From assembly GCA_020860745.1 (NCBI GenBank), contig JAJBTR010000371.1, forward strand, positions 1-5,742: 5,742 nt of DNA, read 5' to 3'. Position 1 is the first letter of the stretch. Each line of letters begins with the position of its first letter. The DNA comes from Lachnospiraceae bacterium (GTDB taxonomy: Bacteria > Bacillota > Clostridia > Lachnospirales > Lachnospiraceae). The notes below the pieces were generated by a model, which was not told where the DNA came from, ran no database searches, and worked only from the letters and a program-made list of their open reading frames with translations. A program made the translations under genes and the position numbers. Positions 5,408-5,742 of this stretch are shown piece after piece.

Positions 5408-5716
5408 TCATTGCCTAGCAGTTTCTTTAAGTATTGGCAACACAGTCTGAATATGACTTGACAGATAATTGACCAGACGCTCCCACCCCATCTTGCCATT
5501 TTTATTTCTCCCAAAATATCGTCTATATATCTCCTTTGTCCTTGATTGCACGCCACCATCTTGCATCCACAAATCCAAAACAGAGACTAACAGCTTTAAT
5601 TCTTCTTTTTTGCTGTAAAAAGCATCAAACCGGTTTCCATATCCACGCATTTTAATAATCTGCTCCCGCAGCAACTTCACCGCCCCCAAAAACGGAGCGT
5701 CTTCGGGTCGGGACAA
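5408..5716 (-). CDS. Unrecognised ORF, possibly a C-terminal fragment
   Basis: This open frame of 102 residues starts at a TTG directly after an in-frame TAA (5717-5719). An ATG at 5650 with GGGAG 12 bases upstream would give 80 residues. The protein is charged and appears helical, with AVKLLREQIIKMRGYG (12-27), KKEELKLLVSVLDLWM, SRTKEIYRRYFGRNKNGKMG and a C-terminal WERLVNYLSSHIQTVLPIL. I recognise no domain, catalytic motif, signal peptide or membrane segment. Codons are visibly more A/T-rich and use AGA, AGG, ATA and TTA more than the neighbouring tsa genes, suggesting different ancestry. The seven codons before the TAA also read plausibly (KQLPLNR), so it may be the tail of a longer gene broken by a stop. 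The gene continues past the window edge if so. It could also be noncoding. Confidence 0.4.
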   Translation of the reverse strand: MSRPEDAPFLGAVKLLREQIIKMRGYGNRFDAFYSKKEELKLLVSVLDLWMQDGGVQSRTKEIYRRYFGRNKNGKMGWERLVNYLSSHIQTVLPILKETARQ

Positions 5717-5742
5717 TTACCGATTTAGTGGGAGCTGCTTTT

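Overview
This window looks like chromosomal housekeeping DNA from a member of the Clostridia (Bacillota), most likely a Lachnospiraceae relative. The basis is the gene order (tsaE, tsaB, rimI, small Cys protein, rnz, tsaD, ispD, tRNA-Ser), the Bacillota-type promoters and Shine-Dalgarno sequences, and tRNA genes without encoded CCA. The family-level assignment is inference. Every supported gene lies on the minus strand, so the biological reading direction is from high to low coordinates.

Layout in transcription order: (1) 5742-5377 holds the end of an unrecognised, A/T-richer ORF, probably a fragment. (2) A TATAAT promoter near 5251 starts the tsaE operon. tsaE (4758-5192), tsaB (4004-4726) and rimI (3528-4007) follow with short gaps or a 4-base overlap. 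rimI carries an in-frame TAA that removes its catalytic half, while the frame beyond the stop still reads as good RimI. (3) A 76-residue Cys-rich protein (3254-3484) overlaps the start of rnz (2355-3260), which encodes RNase Z. (4) After a 177-base intergenic stretch with a nested inverted repeat and a possible promoter come tsaD (1152-2177) and ispD (399-1094). (5) A near-perfect stable-RNA promoter just past ispD drives tRNA-Ser(UGA) and tRNA-Ser(GGA). (6) A second consensus promoter at the left edge points out of the window.

The unifying theme is tRNA maturation. TsaB, TsaD and TsaE form the bacterial t6A37 complex, with its partner TsaC not in this window. RNase Z trims 3' ends of CCA-less tRNA precursors, and both tRNAs here lack encoded CCA. 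IspD makes an MEP-pathway intermediate for isoprenoids, including the DMAPP used for i6A37 on some tRNAs. RimI, if intact, would acetylate ribosomal protein S18 (and perhaps other N-termini).

I found no CRISPR array, insertion sequence or clearly novel multi-gene system. The most unusual items are the broken rimI, the uncharacterised Cys-rich gene beside rnz, the altered exosite region of RNase Z, the palindrome around the -10 box of the tRNA promoter, and the unrecognised ORF fragment at the right edge.
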